A stretch of 64,000 nt of DNA, taken from assembly GCA_038528965.1 (NCBI GenBank), contig JBCBEC010000001.1, forward strand, positions 124,001 through 188,000, given 5' to 3'. Made by a program: the position numbers and the translations under genes. Shown here piece after piece: positions 42,180 to 50,785 of the stretch. This stretch comes from Lewinella sp038528965 (lineage in GTDB: Bacteria; Bacteroidota; Bacteroidia; Chitinophagales; Saprospiraceae). Each line of letters opens with the position of its first letter. Position 1 is the stretch's first letter. The notes below the pieces were generated by a model. The model had not been told where the DNA came from and made no database searches. It saw only the letters and a program-made list of their open reading frames with translations.

Positions 42180-43298
42180 TTAGATTATGGTCGACATCCG
42201 GTGCGTAATCTTTTCAATACGCAAGCTGTGCATCTCTGTATCTTCTACAATATCAGCAATGATATCGCCTAGTTCTGATGTGGTACACTTGATCCTGGGG
42301 TTCAGATCTTCGGTCCCCAATCCTTTGTCCATCACCTGCTGGACAGCGGCCCGTACCTGATTGGCTTCTTCGTGCAAGGATAAACTATCCAGCAACATCG
42401 CCGCAGAAAGGATAGTCGCTAATGGATTGGCGCGGTCTTCACCGGCTGCTTCTGGGTAGGAACCGTGAATGGGTTCGAACAAAGAAGTATGAGTACCAAC
42501 CGATGAGCTTGGTAACATACCTAATGAACCAGACAGGACGCTGGAAGCATCCGACAAAATATCACCGAACATATTGCTCGTGATGATCACATCAAATTGC
42601 GCTGGCCATAAGATGAGTTGCATCGCCGCATTGTCGACAAACATATAGTTTACCTCCACTTCAGGATATTCTGGTGCTAGCTTTTGCACTACTTCCCGCC
42701 ATAGTCGGCTGGATTCTAGTACATTAGCTTTATCTACTAGATGTAATTGTTTACGACGGTTCATTGCTTCTTCAAAGCCAATTCGGGCGATCCGTTCAAT
42801 TTCTTCGTAGCTGTAACTGCAAGTGTCATAAGCGGATTTTCCATCTTCACTGCGGCCACGCTCGCCGAAGTAAATTCCTCCGGTTAGTTCGCGAACAATG
42901 AGCATATCTACTCCTTCCACCCGCTCTGGGCGTAGCGGACACAAGTCGCGCAAACTGGGGTAGATGGTTACTGGGCGCAGGTTAGCGAAAAGCCCTAAGG
43001 TCTTGCGTAGTTTAAGTAAGCCTTGTTCTGGCCGAACTTTAGCCGATGGGTCATTATCGTACTTTGGGTGGCCGATAGAACCAAAGAGTACAGCATCACT
43101 TTCCAAGCAAGAATCGATGGTCTCCTGGGGTAGGGGATTGCCCGTTTGATCAATGGCAATTGCCCCCACTAGGGCGTGGCAGTATTCAAAGGAGTATTGG
43201 TAGCGATGTCCTACCGCATTTAATACTTTGATGGCTTGTTCAACTACCTCTGGGCCAATGCCATCACCAGAGAGTACCGCAATCTTATACTTTTTCAT
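42180..43298 (-). CDS. leuB: 3-isopropylmalate dehydrogenase
   Basis: A 372-aa NAD-dependent beta-decarboxylating dehydrogenase. The N-terminus KIAVLSGDGIGPEVVEQA, the substrate-binding VRELTGGIYFGERGR, and the metal-binding DVIITSNMFGDILSDASSVL are the family markers. It oxidises and decarboxylates 3-isopropylmalate, the third step of leucine synthesis. It overlaps leuD by 14 bases and is the last gene of leuA-leuC-leuD-leuB. A C-terminal extension of about 15 residues (MHSLRIEKITHRMSTII) goes beyond the usual end. Confidence 0.95.
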   Translation of the reverse strand: MKKYKIAVLSGDGIGPEVVEQAIKVLNAVGHRYQYSFEYCHALVGAIAIDQTGNPLPQETIDSCLESDAVLFGSIGHPKYDNDPSAKVRPEQGLLKLRKTLGLFANLRPVTIYPSLRDLCPLRPERVEGVDMLIVRELTGGIYFGERGRSEDGKSAYDTCSYSYEEIERIARIGFEEAMNRRKQLHLVDKANVLESSRLWREVVQKLAPEYPEVEVNYMFVDNAAMQLILWPAQFDVIITSNMFGDILSDASSVLSGSLGMLPSSSVGTHTSLFEPIHGSYPEAAGEDRANPLATILSAAMLLDSLSLHEEANQVRAAVQQVMDKGLGTEDLNPRIKCTTSELGDIIADIVEDTEMHSLRIEKITHRMSTII

Positions 43299-43866
43299 AA
43301 GCTTCTATTTCTGCTGCCTGACTCAGCAGGTAGTCAATGTCATCATAACCGTTCAATAAGCACTTTTTCTTGTACGGGCCTATCTCAAAAGAGGCTTTAC
43401 TACCTGTTGCGTCAATTTGGAAATACTGTTCCTCCAAGGATACGGTAAAAGTAGCCTCAGGGTTAGCTTCAATGGTCCGAAATATTTCGTCTAGAAATGC
43501 CGGCGATACGATCACCGGTAAAATTCCATTGTTGAGAGCATTGCCGCGAAAGATATCTGCGAAGAAGCTAGAAACTACCACACGAAAGCCATAGTCACCA
43601 ATGGCCCAGGCAGCGTGTTCTCGGCTGGAACCACAGCCGAAATTCTTACCTGCTACCAGGATTTCACCGCTGTAAGTTGGATTGTTGAGCACGAAATCTG
43701 GCTTAGGTTGATCTTCGCGGTCGAAGCGCCAGTCGCGGAACAGATTATCCCCGAAACCATCACGTGTGGTAGCCTTGAGGAAACGAGCAGGTATGATTTG
43801 ATCCGTATCCACGTCCTCGATGGGAAGTGGAACGGCAGTGCTTTTGATTGTTGTAAATGCTTTCAT
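43285..43866 (-). CDS. leuD: 3-isopropylmalate dehydratase small subunit
   Basis: A 193-aa protein. DVDTDQIIPARFLK and CGSSREHAAWAIGDYGFRVV are the two diagnostic motifs of the aconitase-type swivel domain. With LeuC it isomerises 2-isopropylmalate to 3-isopropylmalate. It begins 11 bases after the leuC stop and overlaps the leuB start by 14 bases, so translation is probably coupled. Confidence 0.96.
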   Translation of the reverse strand: MKAFTTIKSTAVPLPIEDVDTDQIIPARFLKATTRDGFGDNLFRDWRFDREDQPKPDFVLNNPTYSGEILVAGKNFGCGSSREHAAWAIGDYGFRVVVSSFFADIFRGNALNNGILPVIVSPAFLDEIFRTIEANPEATFTVSLEEQYFQIDATGSKASFEIGPYKKKCLLNGYDDIDYLLSQAAEIEAYEKV

Positions 43867-43877
43867 CTTGGAAGGGC

Positions 43878-45284
43878 TTAAACGAGTACTTCAATTTGCG
43901 TTCTCACATCAATAATTTCTCCGGCAATTGCAGCGGCAGCGGCGGTGAGAGGGCTCGCCAGAATAGTGCGTGCACCCTGGCCCTGACGGCCTTCAAAATT
44001 GCGATTACTAGTGGAAACGCAGTACTTACCTGCTGGTACTTTGTCTTCGTTCATCCCCAAGCAAGCTGAACAACCTGCTTGGCGGAACTCGAAACCTGCA
44101 GCTTCAAAGACTTGATCCAGGCCTTCTTCCTTAGCTTGTATGGCCACCTGCTGAGAGCCAGGAACGATCATTGCGCGCACGTGTGGTGCGACCTTTTTTC
44201 CCGCTACCAATCCCGCCGCCAGGCGCAAATCTTCCATGCGCGAGTTGGTACAAGAACCAATAAAGACGTAGTCGATGCTTTGTCCCAGTAGGGCTTCGCC
44301 CGCTTGCACATCCATGTAGCCTAAGGCTTTCTGGAAGGTAGCTTCACTTTCGCCTTCTTTTGCTTTGGCTGGTACTTTTTCAGTTACCCCCATACCCATT
44401 CCTGGGTTGGTGCCGTAGGTGATCATTGGCTCAATATCTTCGGCCCTGAAGTTGAACTCAGCGTCAAAGGTGGCATCCTCATCGGTATATAAAGACTTCC
44501 AGTACGCAAGCTTTTCGTCCCATTCTATTCCCTTCGGTGCAAACTCCCGACCCTCAACATAATCAAAGGTGATTTGATCCGGGGCAATTAAGCCACCACG
44601 AGCACCCATTTCAATGCTCATGTTGCAGATCGTCATCCGTGCTTCCATACTAAGGCTGCGAATGGCCGAGCCCGCGTACTCCACGAAGTAACCGGTGCCG
44701 CCACCAACTCCCAACTTGGAAATGATGTAAAGGATGATATCCTTGGAGACCACTCCAGGAGCGAGTTCTCCATCTACTGAAATACGCATCCGCTTGGGCT
44801 TGCGCTGTAGTAGGCACTGGGTAGCCAGCACTTGTTCTACCTGGCTGGTACCAATGCCAAAAGCAATAGCCCCAAAGGCACCGTGCGTACTGGTGTGGCT
44901 ATCTCCACAAACCATGGTCCGACCAGGTTGCGTGATACCCAATTCCGGACCAATAACGTGTACAATACCCTGGTATTGGTGTCCCAAGCCGTACAACTCC
45001 ACGCCAAACTCCGCACAATTATCCGTCAGGGCCTGAACTTGCTTACGCGAAAGCTCTTCCTTGATCGGGAGGTGCTGGTCTATAGTAGGAACGTTGTGAT
45101 CAGCAGTGCCGATGGTCTGCTGGGGGCGGAATACCGGTAGATCCCGGCGGCGCAGGCCATCGAACGCTTGCGGACTCGTCACCTCGTGAATAAGGTGACG
45201 GTCAATGTAGAGAATCTGTTGACCGCCCTCAATTGATTTTACAACGTGGCGGTCCCAAATCTTGTCGAACAAAGTTTTTCCCAT
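43878..45284 (-). CDS. leuC: 3-isopropylmalate dehydratase large subunit
   Basis: A 468-aa protein. I chose the ATG at 45284 (MGKTLFDKIWDRHVV), the usual LeuC start; another ATG at 45299 adds five residues. The three Fe-S cysteines are in FIGSCTNSRMEDLR and GCSACLGMNEDK. VCGDSHTSTHGAFGAIAFGI is the aconitase signature. It carries the [4Fe-4S] cluster and works with LeuD. It starts about 30 bases after the leuA stop. Confidence 0.95.
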   Translation of the reverse strand: MGKTLFDKIWDRHVVKSIEGGQQILYIDRHLIHEVTSPQAFDGLRRRDLPVFRPQQTIGTADHNVPTIDQHLPIKEELSRKQVQALTDNCAEFGVELYGLGHQYQGIVHVIGPELGITQPGRTMVCGDSHTSTHGAFGAIAFGIGTSQVEQVLATQCLLQRKPKRMRISVDGELAPGVVSKDIILYIISKLGVGGGTGYFVEYAGSAIRSLSMEARMTICNMSIEMGARGGLIAPDQITFDYVEGREFAPKGIEWDEKLAYWKSLYTDEDATFDAEFNFRAEDIEPMITYGTNPGMGMGVTEKVPAKAKEGESEATFQKALGYMDVQAGEALLGQSIDYVFIGSCTNSRMEDLRLAAGLVAGKKVAPHVRAMIVPGSQQVAIQAKEEGLDQVFEAAGFEFRQAGCSACLGMNEDKVPAGKYCVSTSNRNFEGRQGQGARTILASPLTAAAAAIAGEIIDVRTQIEVLV

Positions 45285-45314
45285 GGGAAATAGCTCCATT
45301 TTTTCCCGCAAAGA

Positions 45315-46475
45315 CTAAGCCGGGATGTTTTCGTGTTTCAAAATGCCTTCCAAATCGGCGTCGTTTACCTCCTTCTTGCGATCGGCAACTTCTAAGAATT
45401 TGGCGTAAGCCGCATCTAACTCCAACTTACTGAGGTTATGGCCAATGTTCTTAAAGCGATAAGCTAGCGCTGCCCGACCACTACGAGCAGTCAAGACGAT
45501 CTTACTCGTATCTACACCTACTTCTCTTGGGTCAATGATTTCGTAAGTGTCGCGGCGCTTGATCACCCCATCCTGGTGGATGCCACTGGAGTGCGCAAAG
45601 GCGTTGGCGCCCACAATTGCTTTGTTAGGCTGTACCATCATGCCCATGCGGTCACTCACTAGCTGGCTGGTTTCGTTTAGTAAGGTGGAATTAATGTCGG
45701 TGTCCAAGTTTAGATAAGGGTGCTGACGCATAATCATTACTACCTCTTCCAGAGAGGTGTTGCCAGCACGTTCTCCGATACCGTTAATGGTGCACTCGAT
45801 CTGGCGCGCGCCATTCTGGATACCGGCAATGGAGTTGGCAGTTGCCAAACCCAAATCGTTGTGGCAGTGGGTAGAAAGGACAACATTGTCGATGCCTTTC
45901 ACATTTTCTTTCAAGTAGCGAATCTTAGCGCCGTATTCTTCCGGTAGGCAGTAGCCCGTAGTGTCAGGAATGTTCAGAACGGTTGCACCGGCTTTGATGA
46001 CTGCTTCGCATACGCGCGCCAGATATTCGTTATCGGTACGGCCAGCGTCTTCGGCGTAGTACTCTACATCTTCCACAAAACGCTTAGCGTAGCTGACGGC
46101 CCTTACTGAGCGTTCAAGGATTTCTGCCTGAGTAGACTTGAGCTTGTGCTTGATGTGCGATTCGGAAGTACCGATACCTGTATGAATACGGGGATGCTTG
46201 GCGTAAACGAGTGCTTCGGCCGCCCGCTTAATGTCTGCTTCGACTGCCCGTGACAAGGCACAAATCTTTGCTCTTTTTATGATTTTGCTGATCTCAACCA
46301 CCGAGTTAAAGTCACCGGGACTGGAGATCGGGAAGCCTGCCTCAATAATATCTACCCCCAGTGCTTCTAACTGCAGGGCGATTTCAATTTTCTGTGGCGT
46401 AGCCAATTTGCAACCGGGAACCTGCTCACCATCGCGCAGGGTGGTATCGAAGATGTTGATGTGCTCTGCTGACAT
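45315..46475 (-). CDS. leuA: 2-isopropylmalate synthase (short form)
   Basis: A 386-aa protein. The N-terminus IFDTTLRDGEQVPGCKL has the metal-binding Asp and catalytic Arg, THCHNDLGLATANSI carries the second metal site, and GIGERAGNTSLEEVVM is the other family signature. It condenses acetyl-CoA with 2-oxoisovalerate, the first committed step to leucine. The protein ends after the linker subdomain and lacks the ~120-residue regulatory C-terminal domain of the ~510-aa LeuA proteins, so classical leucine feedback inhibition may be absent. The active-site set otherwise looks complete. A -7 box lies 42 bases upstream. Confidence 0.93.
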   Translation of the reverse strand: MSAEHINIFDTTLRDGEQVPGCKLATPQKIEIALQLEALGVDIIEAGFPISSPGDFNSVVEISKIIKRAKICALSRAVEADIKRAAEALVYAKHPRIHTGIGTSESHIKHKLKSTQAEILERSVRAVSYAKRFVEDVEYYAEDAGRTDNEYLARVCEAVIKAGATVLNIPDTTGYCLPEEYGAKIRYLKENVKGIDNVVLSTHCHNDLGLATANSIAGIQNGARQIECTINGIGERAGNTSLEEVVMIMRQHPYLNLDTDINSTLLNETSQLVSDRMGMMVQPNKAIVGANAFAHSSGIHQDGVIKRRDTYEIIDPREVGVDTSKIVLTARSGRAALAYRFKNIGHNLSKLELDAAYAKFLEVADRKKEVNDADLEGILKHENIPA

Positions 46476-46516
46476 AGGACTAGAAATAATACTAGAGTTT
46501 GTATGTTTGTACAGTT

Positions 46517-46524
46517 CAAAGATA
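46517..46524 (-). promoter_or_regulatory. Promoter -7 box of the leuACDB operon
   Basis: CAAAGATA reads TATCTTTG on the minus strand, a TAnnTTTG match 41 bases before the leuA ATG. The short leader leaves little room for an attenuator. Confidence 0.5.
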
Positions 46525-46563
46525 TTTGGATGCAGTCAGCCCATGTAGCTAAAATAGTGTAAG

Positions 46564-46593
46564 ACTACCATATGCTAAAAGGTAGTATCTTTA
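46564..46593 (+). promoter_or_regulatory. Inverted repeat next to a weak -7 box before the 521-aa unknown
   Basis: ACTACC (46564-46569) and GGTAGT (46581-46586) form an inverted repeat whose right arm runs into TATCTTTA (46586-46593), one base off the TAnnTTTG consensus. It sits 45-74 bases before the ATG at 46638 and could be an operator. Confidence 0.3.
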
Positions 46594-46637
46594 TCTAAAG
46601 TGCTGAATTTTAGTTCCTTAGTAAACTCAAAACTACA

Positions 46638-48203
46638 ATGCCAAAACAGAAGACCGATGATTTGTTGCAACTGATTGTCTCTTTAACCAGAGCAGAGAAG
46701 AGGCACTTTCGGCTTTTTGTGCGGCGAAATCAATCCTCCAATGATATCCTTTTTCTGCAGCTGTTCGATCATCTGGATAAACACCAGGAATACGATGAAC
46801 CGCTGCTGCTAAAACGGATTCCTGATATCAAGAAAAGCCAGCTCTCCAACCTCAAAGCACATCTTTACAAGCAGTTGCTAACTAGTTTGCGCCTACTAAG
46901 TAAGAATTACAACCAGGATATTGAGATCCGTGAGACGATTGACTACGCGCGGGTTCTTTACAACAAAGGCCTGTATCGCCAATCATTGGATGTACTGGAT
47001 AAGGCGAAGCAAAAAGCGAGTCAGAGTCATTTCGATACGCTGAAGCTGGAAATACTAGAATTTGAAAAACGTATTGAAGGGCAGTACATTACCCGCAGCA
47101 TCGAGGGGCGTGCCGAGCAGTTGAGTGCGGAGTCCATTGAGGCAACCAATCTACTGTATCGTTCCAACCAGTTCTCCAACCTGAGTCTACAGATGTACGC
47201 TCTTTATCTCAAAGTAGGTTACGTCCGGAACGAAAAGGATGATCACTACGTACGCGACGTTTTCAAATCGCGCTTGCCTGATGTGCGTTATGAGGAGCTT
47301 GACTTCTGGGGGAAGGTTTACTATTGTAAAGCTCGCTATTGGTTTTATCATATGACGCAGGATTTTCCGCGTTGCTACCGCTACAGTGAGCGCTGGCTCA
47401 ATCTATTTCAGCAAAACGAAGAAGCGATTTTTCTGCACCCGGCAGAATACCTAAAGGGACTCCATAAACTGCTCAATGCACTGTTCAATACCTTGCATCA
47501 TCGTCGGTTTCGGGAGATCATGGCAGTACTGGAGAAGTTTCCGGAACAGTACGATATGGGTAAAAACCGGAATGTTGAGGGGCTCTATTATTTGTTCTGG
47601 TACATTCACCAAATCAAGCTACACTTCTTGGAAGGTACCTTCAGCGAAGGTATCGCACTGGTGGATCCACTCATGAAGCTGATCCAACAAAACACTTACA
47701 ACTGGGACAGCCGTCGCGTATTGGTCTTCTACTACCGCATTGCCTGTCTGTATTTTGCCAGTGGTGATAACGGTTCGGCCATTGATTATTTGAATCTCAT
47801 CCTCAATCAAAAGAATCCAGACTACCGCGAAGACATCCAGAGTTTTGCCCGGATTTTGAACCTGATTGCCCACTTTGAATTGGGCAACCGCCAATTGGTG
47901 GAATATCAAGTGAAGTCGGTCTATCGCTTCTTATCCAAGTTGGAAGAGCTCAATGATGTGCAACGGGAAATCTTCTATTTCATTCGTAAGACGCCGCGCA
48001 TTCGTACCGACGAACTACCAGAGGAATTTGAGCGCCTGAAAGAAAAGCTGGTGGCGCTGGAGGATAGCCCGTTTGTCCGTAGACCCTTCTTGTATCTGGA
48101 TATTATCTCCTGGCTGGAGAGTAAGATTGAAGAGGTGCCAGTACAGGATGTGATCCGTCGAAAATTCTTGGCTCGGGAGGCGGCTCGTGCTAGTACTACC
48201 TAA
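46638..48203 (+). CDS. All-helical protein of unknown function (521 aa), family copy 3
   Basis: A 521-aa soluble protein, helical throughout, paralogous to the protein at 594-2090. Shared features are the N-terminal LIVSLTRAEKRHF, then LFDHLDKHQEY, a KAHLYKQLLTSLR helix, and a Tyr- and Leu-rich set of paired helices consistent with TPR-like repeats (for example GLYRQSLDVLDKAKQKASQS). No enzyme motif, signal peptide or membrane segment. It lies upstream of the iron-uptake genes on the same strand but 118 bases away and with a separate promoter between, so co-function is not implied. Confidence 0.85.
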   Translation: MPKQKTDDLLQLIVSLTRAEKRHFRLFVRRNQSSNDILFLQLFDHLDKHQEYDEPLLLKRIPDIKKSQLSNLKAHLYKQLLTSLRLLSKNYNQDIEIRETIDYARVLYNKGLYRQSLDVLDKAKQKASQSHFDTLKLEILEFEKRIEGQYITRSIEGRAEQLSAESIEATNLLYRSNQFSNLSLQMYALYLKVGYVRNEKDDHYVRDVFKSRLPDVRYEELDFWGKVYYCKARYWFYHMTQDFPRCYRYSERWLNLFQQNEEAIFLHPAEYLKGLHKLLNALFNTLHHRRFREIMAVLEKFPEQYDMGKNRNVEGLYYLFWYIHQIKLHFLEGTFSEGIALVDPLMKLIQQNTYNWDSRRVLVFYYRIACLYFASGDNGSAIDYLNLILNQKNPDYREDIQSFARILNLIAHFELGNRQLVEYQVKSVYRFLSKLEELNDVQREIFYFIRKTPRIRTDELPEEFERLKEKLVALEDSPFVRRPFLYLDIISWLESKIEEVPVQDVIRRKFLAREAARASTT

Positions 48204-48249
48204 TCATTAGGTATTATTTGGGTAATGGCCTCATTTTTTGCGCTAGTTA

Positions 48250-48281
48250 TTGCTGTGAAATGAGGTAGGCTTTTACATTTG
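48250..48281 (+). promoter_or_regulatory. Promoter of the DUF4856/imelysin/HTTM/TonB cluster
   Basis: TTG (48250-48252), 21-base spacer, TACATTTG (48274-48281). Both elements and spacing fit the Bacteroidota consensus. The leader then contains TTATTTA (48288-48294) and TAAATAA (48304-48310), an inverted repeat that might bind a regulator; it is not a clear Fur box. Confidence 0.6.
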
Positions 48282-48321
48282 TGCTTGTTATTTAGATTTA
48301 GTTTAAATAAAAGTAAACCAA

Positions 48322-49533
48322 GTGAAAAGCCAATATTTATTGTTGTTGAGTCTGTTTGCTGTTCTTTCATTTTCGGCCTGTGACGATGATGATGCGGGGC
48401 CAATGATAGATGTACCTCAAACCTACGAGTTTACTCGTGATGGTGCTACTACTGTCTCTTTCAGTGGCCAGACCGATCGGATTATGATGGGAGAGGAGTT
48501 GATCTCTGCGATGAAGGATTTTTCTGTATCTGTCGAAGCATTACAGAATATGTACGTGAATCCAGAGGGTGTAGATCCTTTTTCCAATGCTGATCTAAAT
48601 GCTTCTAGCAAGAGTGTGCGTGGTAAGACCGCTGCTTCTGCTGATTACTTCTCAGCAAATACGGCGGCCAGTGCGGTCATCAAAGAAGCGTTCGATGCTT
48701 GGATTGCGGCTCAGGTAAATGAGGTGGCTCCGGCAGAAAATGAATTAGCTACAGCTGGCAATGCCGGACAAATTGCTGATGGCGGTTCTGTACGCTACGT
48801 TAATAGCCAAGGTTTAGAATATAATCAGTTGGTTAACAAGGGTTTGATTGGTGCTTTGATGGCTGATCAGGCTTTGAATAACTACCTGAGCCCTGCGGTG
48901 CTGGATGCGGCAACTAATATCGATGAGAACGATAATGGGACTGTTGCTGATGGCAAGAACTACACCAACATGGAGCACAAGTGGGATGAGGCCTACGGTT
49001 ACCTTTATGGTACGGCCGCTAACACCGCTGATCCTAACCCGACTATTGGTGATGACGATAGCTTTATGAACAAGTACATTGGTCGCGTTGAGGGTGATCC
49101 TGATTTCATGGGTATCGCTGATGAGATTTACCAAGCATTGAAGTTGGGCCGTGCAGCTATCGTAGCTGGTGACTACAAGACTCGTGATGAGCAAGCAGAA
49201 ATCGTGCGTGAGAAAGTATCTACGGTAATTGCAGTACGTGCAGTGTACTACCTACAGCAAGGTAAGGCGGGCTTGGAAACCGAACCCGTAAACTTGGGCG
49301 GTGTATTCCACGATCTATCTGAGGGCTATGGTTTCATCTACAGCCTCCAGTTCACGCGTAAGCCTAATACTTCTGAGCCATATTTCAGCGGTTCTGAAGT
49401 GGATGCCATGTTGACTGATTTGTTGAACGACGGTGCCAATGGCTTGTGGGATGTAACGCCTGCTACTTTGCAAAGTCTCTCTGAGCAGATTGCAGCTGAG
49501 TTTGACTTCACTGTCGATCAGGCTGGTAGCTAA
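48322..49533 (+). CDS. DUF4856 family lipoprotein
   Basis: A 403-aa protein starting at GTG (MKSQYLLLLSLFAVLSFSAC), a lipoprotein signal with Cys at residue 20 followed by an Asp run. The body fits DUF4856: YEFTRDGATTVSFSGQTDR near the start, NYTNMEHKWDEAYGYLYG, and YIGRVEGDPDF. Many members lie next to imelysin and TonB-receptor genes, as here, so a role in metal (probably iron) uptake at the outer membrane is inferred. No catalytic residues are known for the family. First gene of the cluster, behind a good promoter match. Confidence 0.88.
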   Translation: MKSQYLLLLSLFAVLSFSACDDDDAGPMIDVPQTYEFTRDGATTVSFSGQTDRIMMGEELISAMKDFSVSVEALQNMYVNPEGVDPFSNADLNASSKSVRGKTAASADYFSANTAASAVIKEAFDAWIAAQVNEVAPAENELATAGNAGQIADGGSVRYVNSQGLEYNQLVNKGLIGALMADQALNNYLSPAVLDAATNIDENDNGTVADGKNYTNMEHKWDEAYGYLYGTAANTADPNPTIGDDDSFMNKYIGRVEGDPDFMGIADEIYQALKLGRAAIVAGDYKTRDEQAEIVREKVSTVIAVRAVYYLQQGKAGLETEPVNLGGVFHDLSEGYGFIYSLQFTRKPNTSEPYFSGSEVDAMLTDLLNDGANGLWDVTPATLQSLSEQIAAEFDFTVDQAGS

Positions 49534-49656
49534 GAACGACATTTCCGACTACAGAGGACGTAAAAGACCACGTACGAAGTAGCCGTAAACTAATAAGTCC
49601 ACTGCGGGCGGCTCTGGTGAGTCGCCCCTTTGGTGTTTTCAAAAACGAGGTGCATT

Positions 49657-50769
49657 ATGAAAAGATTATTCTTCTTATTTCTGATCGTATCAGGATTATT
49701 TGCTTGTGGAGATAGCGGTGACGATAATCCACAACCCGTTGATAATTTTGACCGTAAGGCCATGTTGACGCATTGGGCCGATAATATCATTCTGCCGGCT
49801 TTAGAGGCCAGTTTCCAAAGCATTAATGATTTAGAAAATGCCGCTGGAGACTTTCGGGGAGAAGCAACTACCGAAAACCTAGAAGCCCTCCAGACTGCTT
49901 GGCTAAACGCCTATAAAGATTGGCAACGCGCCGGTATTTACGAGATTGGAAAGGCCGAAGAAGTCCAACTCATTAGTTTGATCAATCTGTATCCAACTGA
50001 TATAGATGGGATAGAAGCCAATATTGCGGCTGCGGAGTACAACCTGGACTTGCCTTCGCAAAAGACTCGCCAAGGCTTTCCAGCTATGGACTACTTGCTC
50101 TTTGGTAATGGTGCTAGCAACTCAGAAACCTTGACTAAGTACCAGGACGGAACGACGGGCGAAGCGTACCGGCAGTACCTTCTGGATATCAGCGAAAAAA
50201 TGCGCCAAAATATGGGAACCGTCCTAGCTGATTGGAGTGCTGGCTACCGCCAAACCTTTGTTGATAATGATGGCAACTCAGCTACCGCCTCTACCGATCG
50301 CCTAGTGAATGATTATATCTTTTACTACGAAAAGCATTTGCGTGCGGGTAAAGTGGGCATTCCTGCGGGAGTGTTCTCAGGCAATATTCTACCGCAGAAC
50401 GTAGAAGCTTTTCACCGTCAGGATATCTCAAAAGAATTGCTCTTGATTTCCTTAGCTGCGGCGCAAGATTTTTTTAATGGAGTGGCTCACGATGGTAGCA
50501 GTACGGGGCCAAGCCTAGCTAGCTACCTAAACGAATTGGAGACCAGCAAAAATGGTCAACCACTTGCGGATGTTATCAACGCCCAGTTTGATGAGGCACG
50601 TAGCACTATTGAGGGTTTGGGTGATAATTTTGTGGATATCGTAAACACCAACAACATTGCGATGTTAGAGGCCTACGATGCACTACAACTCAATGTGGTG
50701 AACCTGAAAGTAGACATGCTACAAGCTCTGAACATTAACGTAGATTACGTAGATGCAGACGGAGATTAA
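49657..50769 (+). CDS. Imelysin-family lipoprotein
   Basis: A 370-aa protein. The ATG at 49657 opens a lipoprotein signal (MKRLFFLFLIVSGLFAC). It is helical, with the imelysin pattern: NLEALQTAWLNAYKDWQRAG, INLYPTDIDGIE, then GFPAMDYLLFGNG and VGIPAGVFSGNILPQNVEAF. Imelysin family members (IrpA, and the related EfeO) are linked to iron uptake. The GxHxxE motif of the family reads GFPAMD here, so His and Glu are replaced by Pro and Asp. It might bind iron differently, or not at all. It lies 123 bases after the DUF4856 gene and 16 before the HTTM gene. Confidence 0.88.
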   Translation: MKRLFFLFLIVSGLFACGDSGDDNPQPVDNFDRKAMLTHWADNIILPALEASFQSINDLENAAGDFRGEATTENLEALQTAWLNAYKDWQRAGIYEIGKAEEVQLISLINLYPTDIDGIEANIAAAEYNLDLPSQKTRQGFPAMDYLLFGNGASNSETLTKYQDGTTGEAYRQYLLDISEKMRQNMGTVLADWSAGYRQTFVDNDGNSATASTDRLVNDYIFYYEKHLRAGKVGIPAGVFSGNILPQNVEAFHRQDISKELLLISLAAAQDFFNGVAHDGSSTGPSLASYLNELETSKNGQPLADVINAQFDEARSTIEGLGDNFVDIVNTNNIAMLEAYDALQLNVVNLKVDMLQALNINVDYVDADGD

Positions 50770-50785
50770 TCCGTAAATAGCTTAA

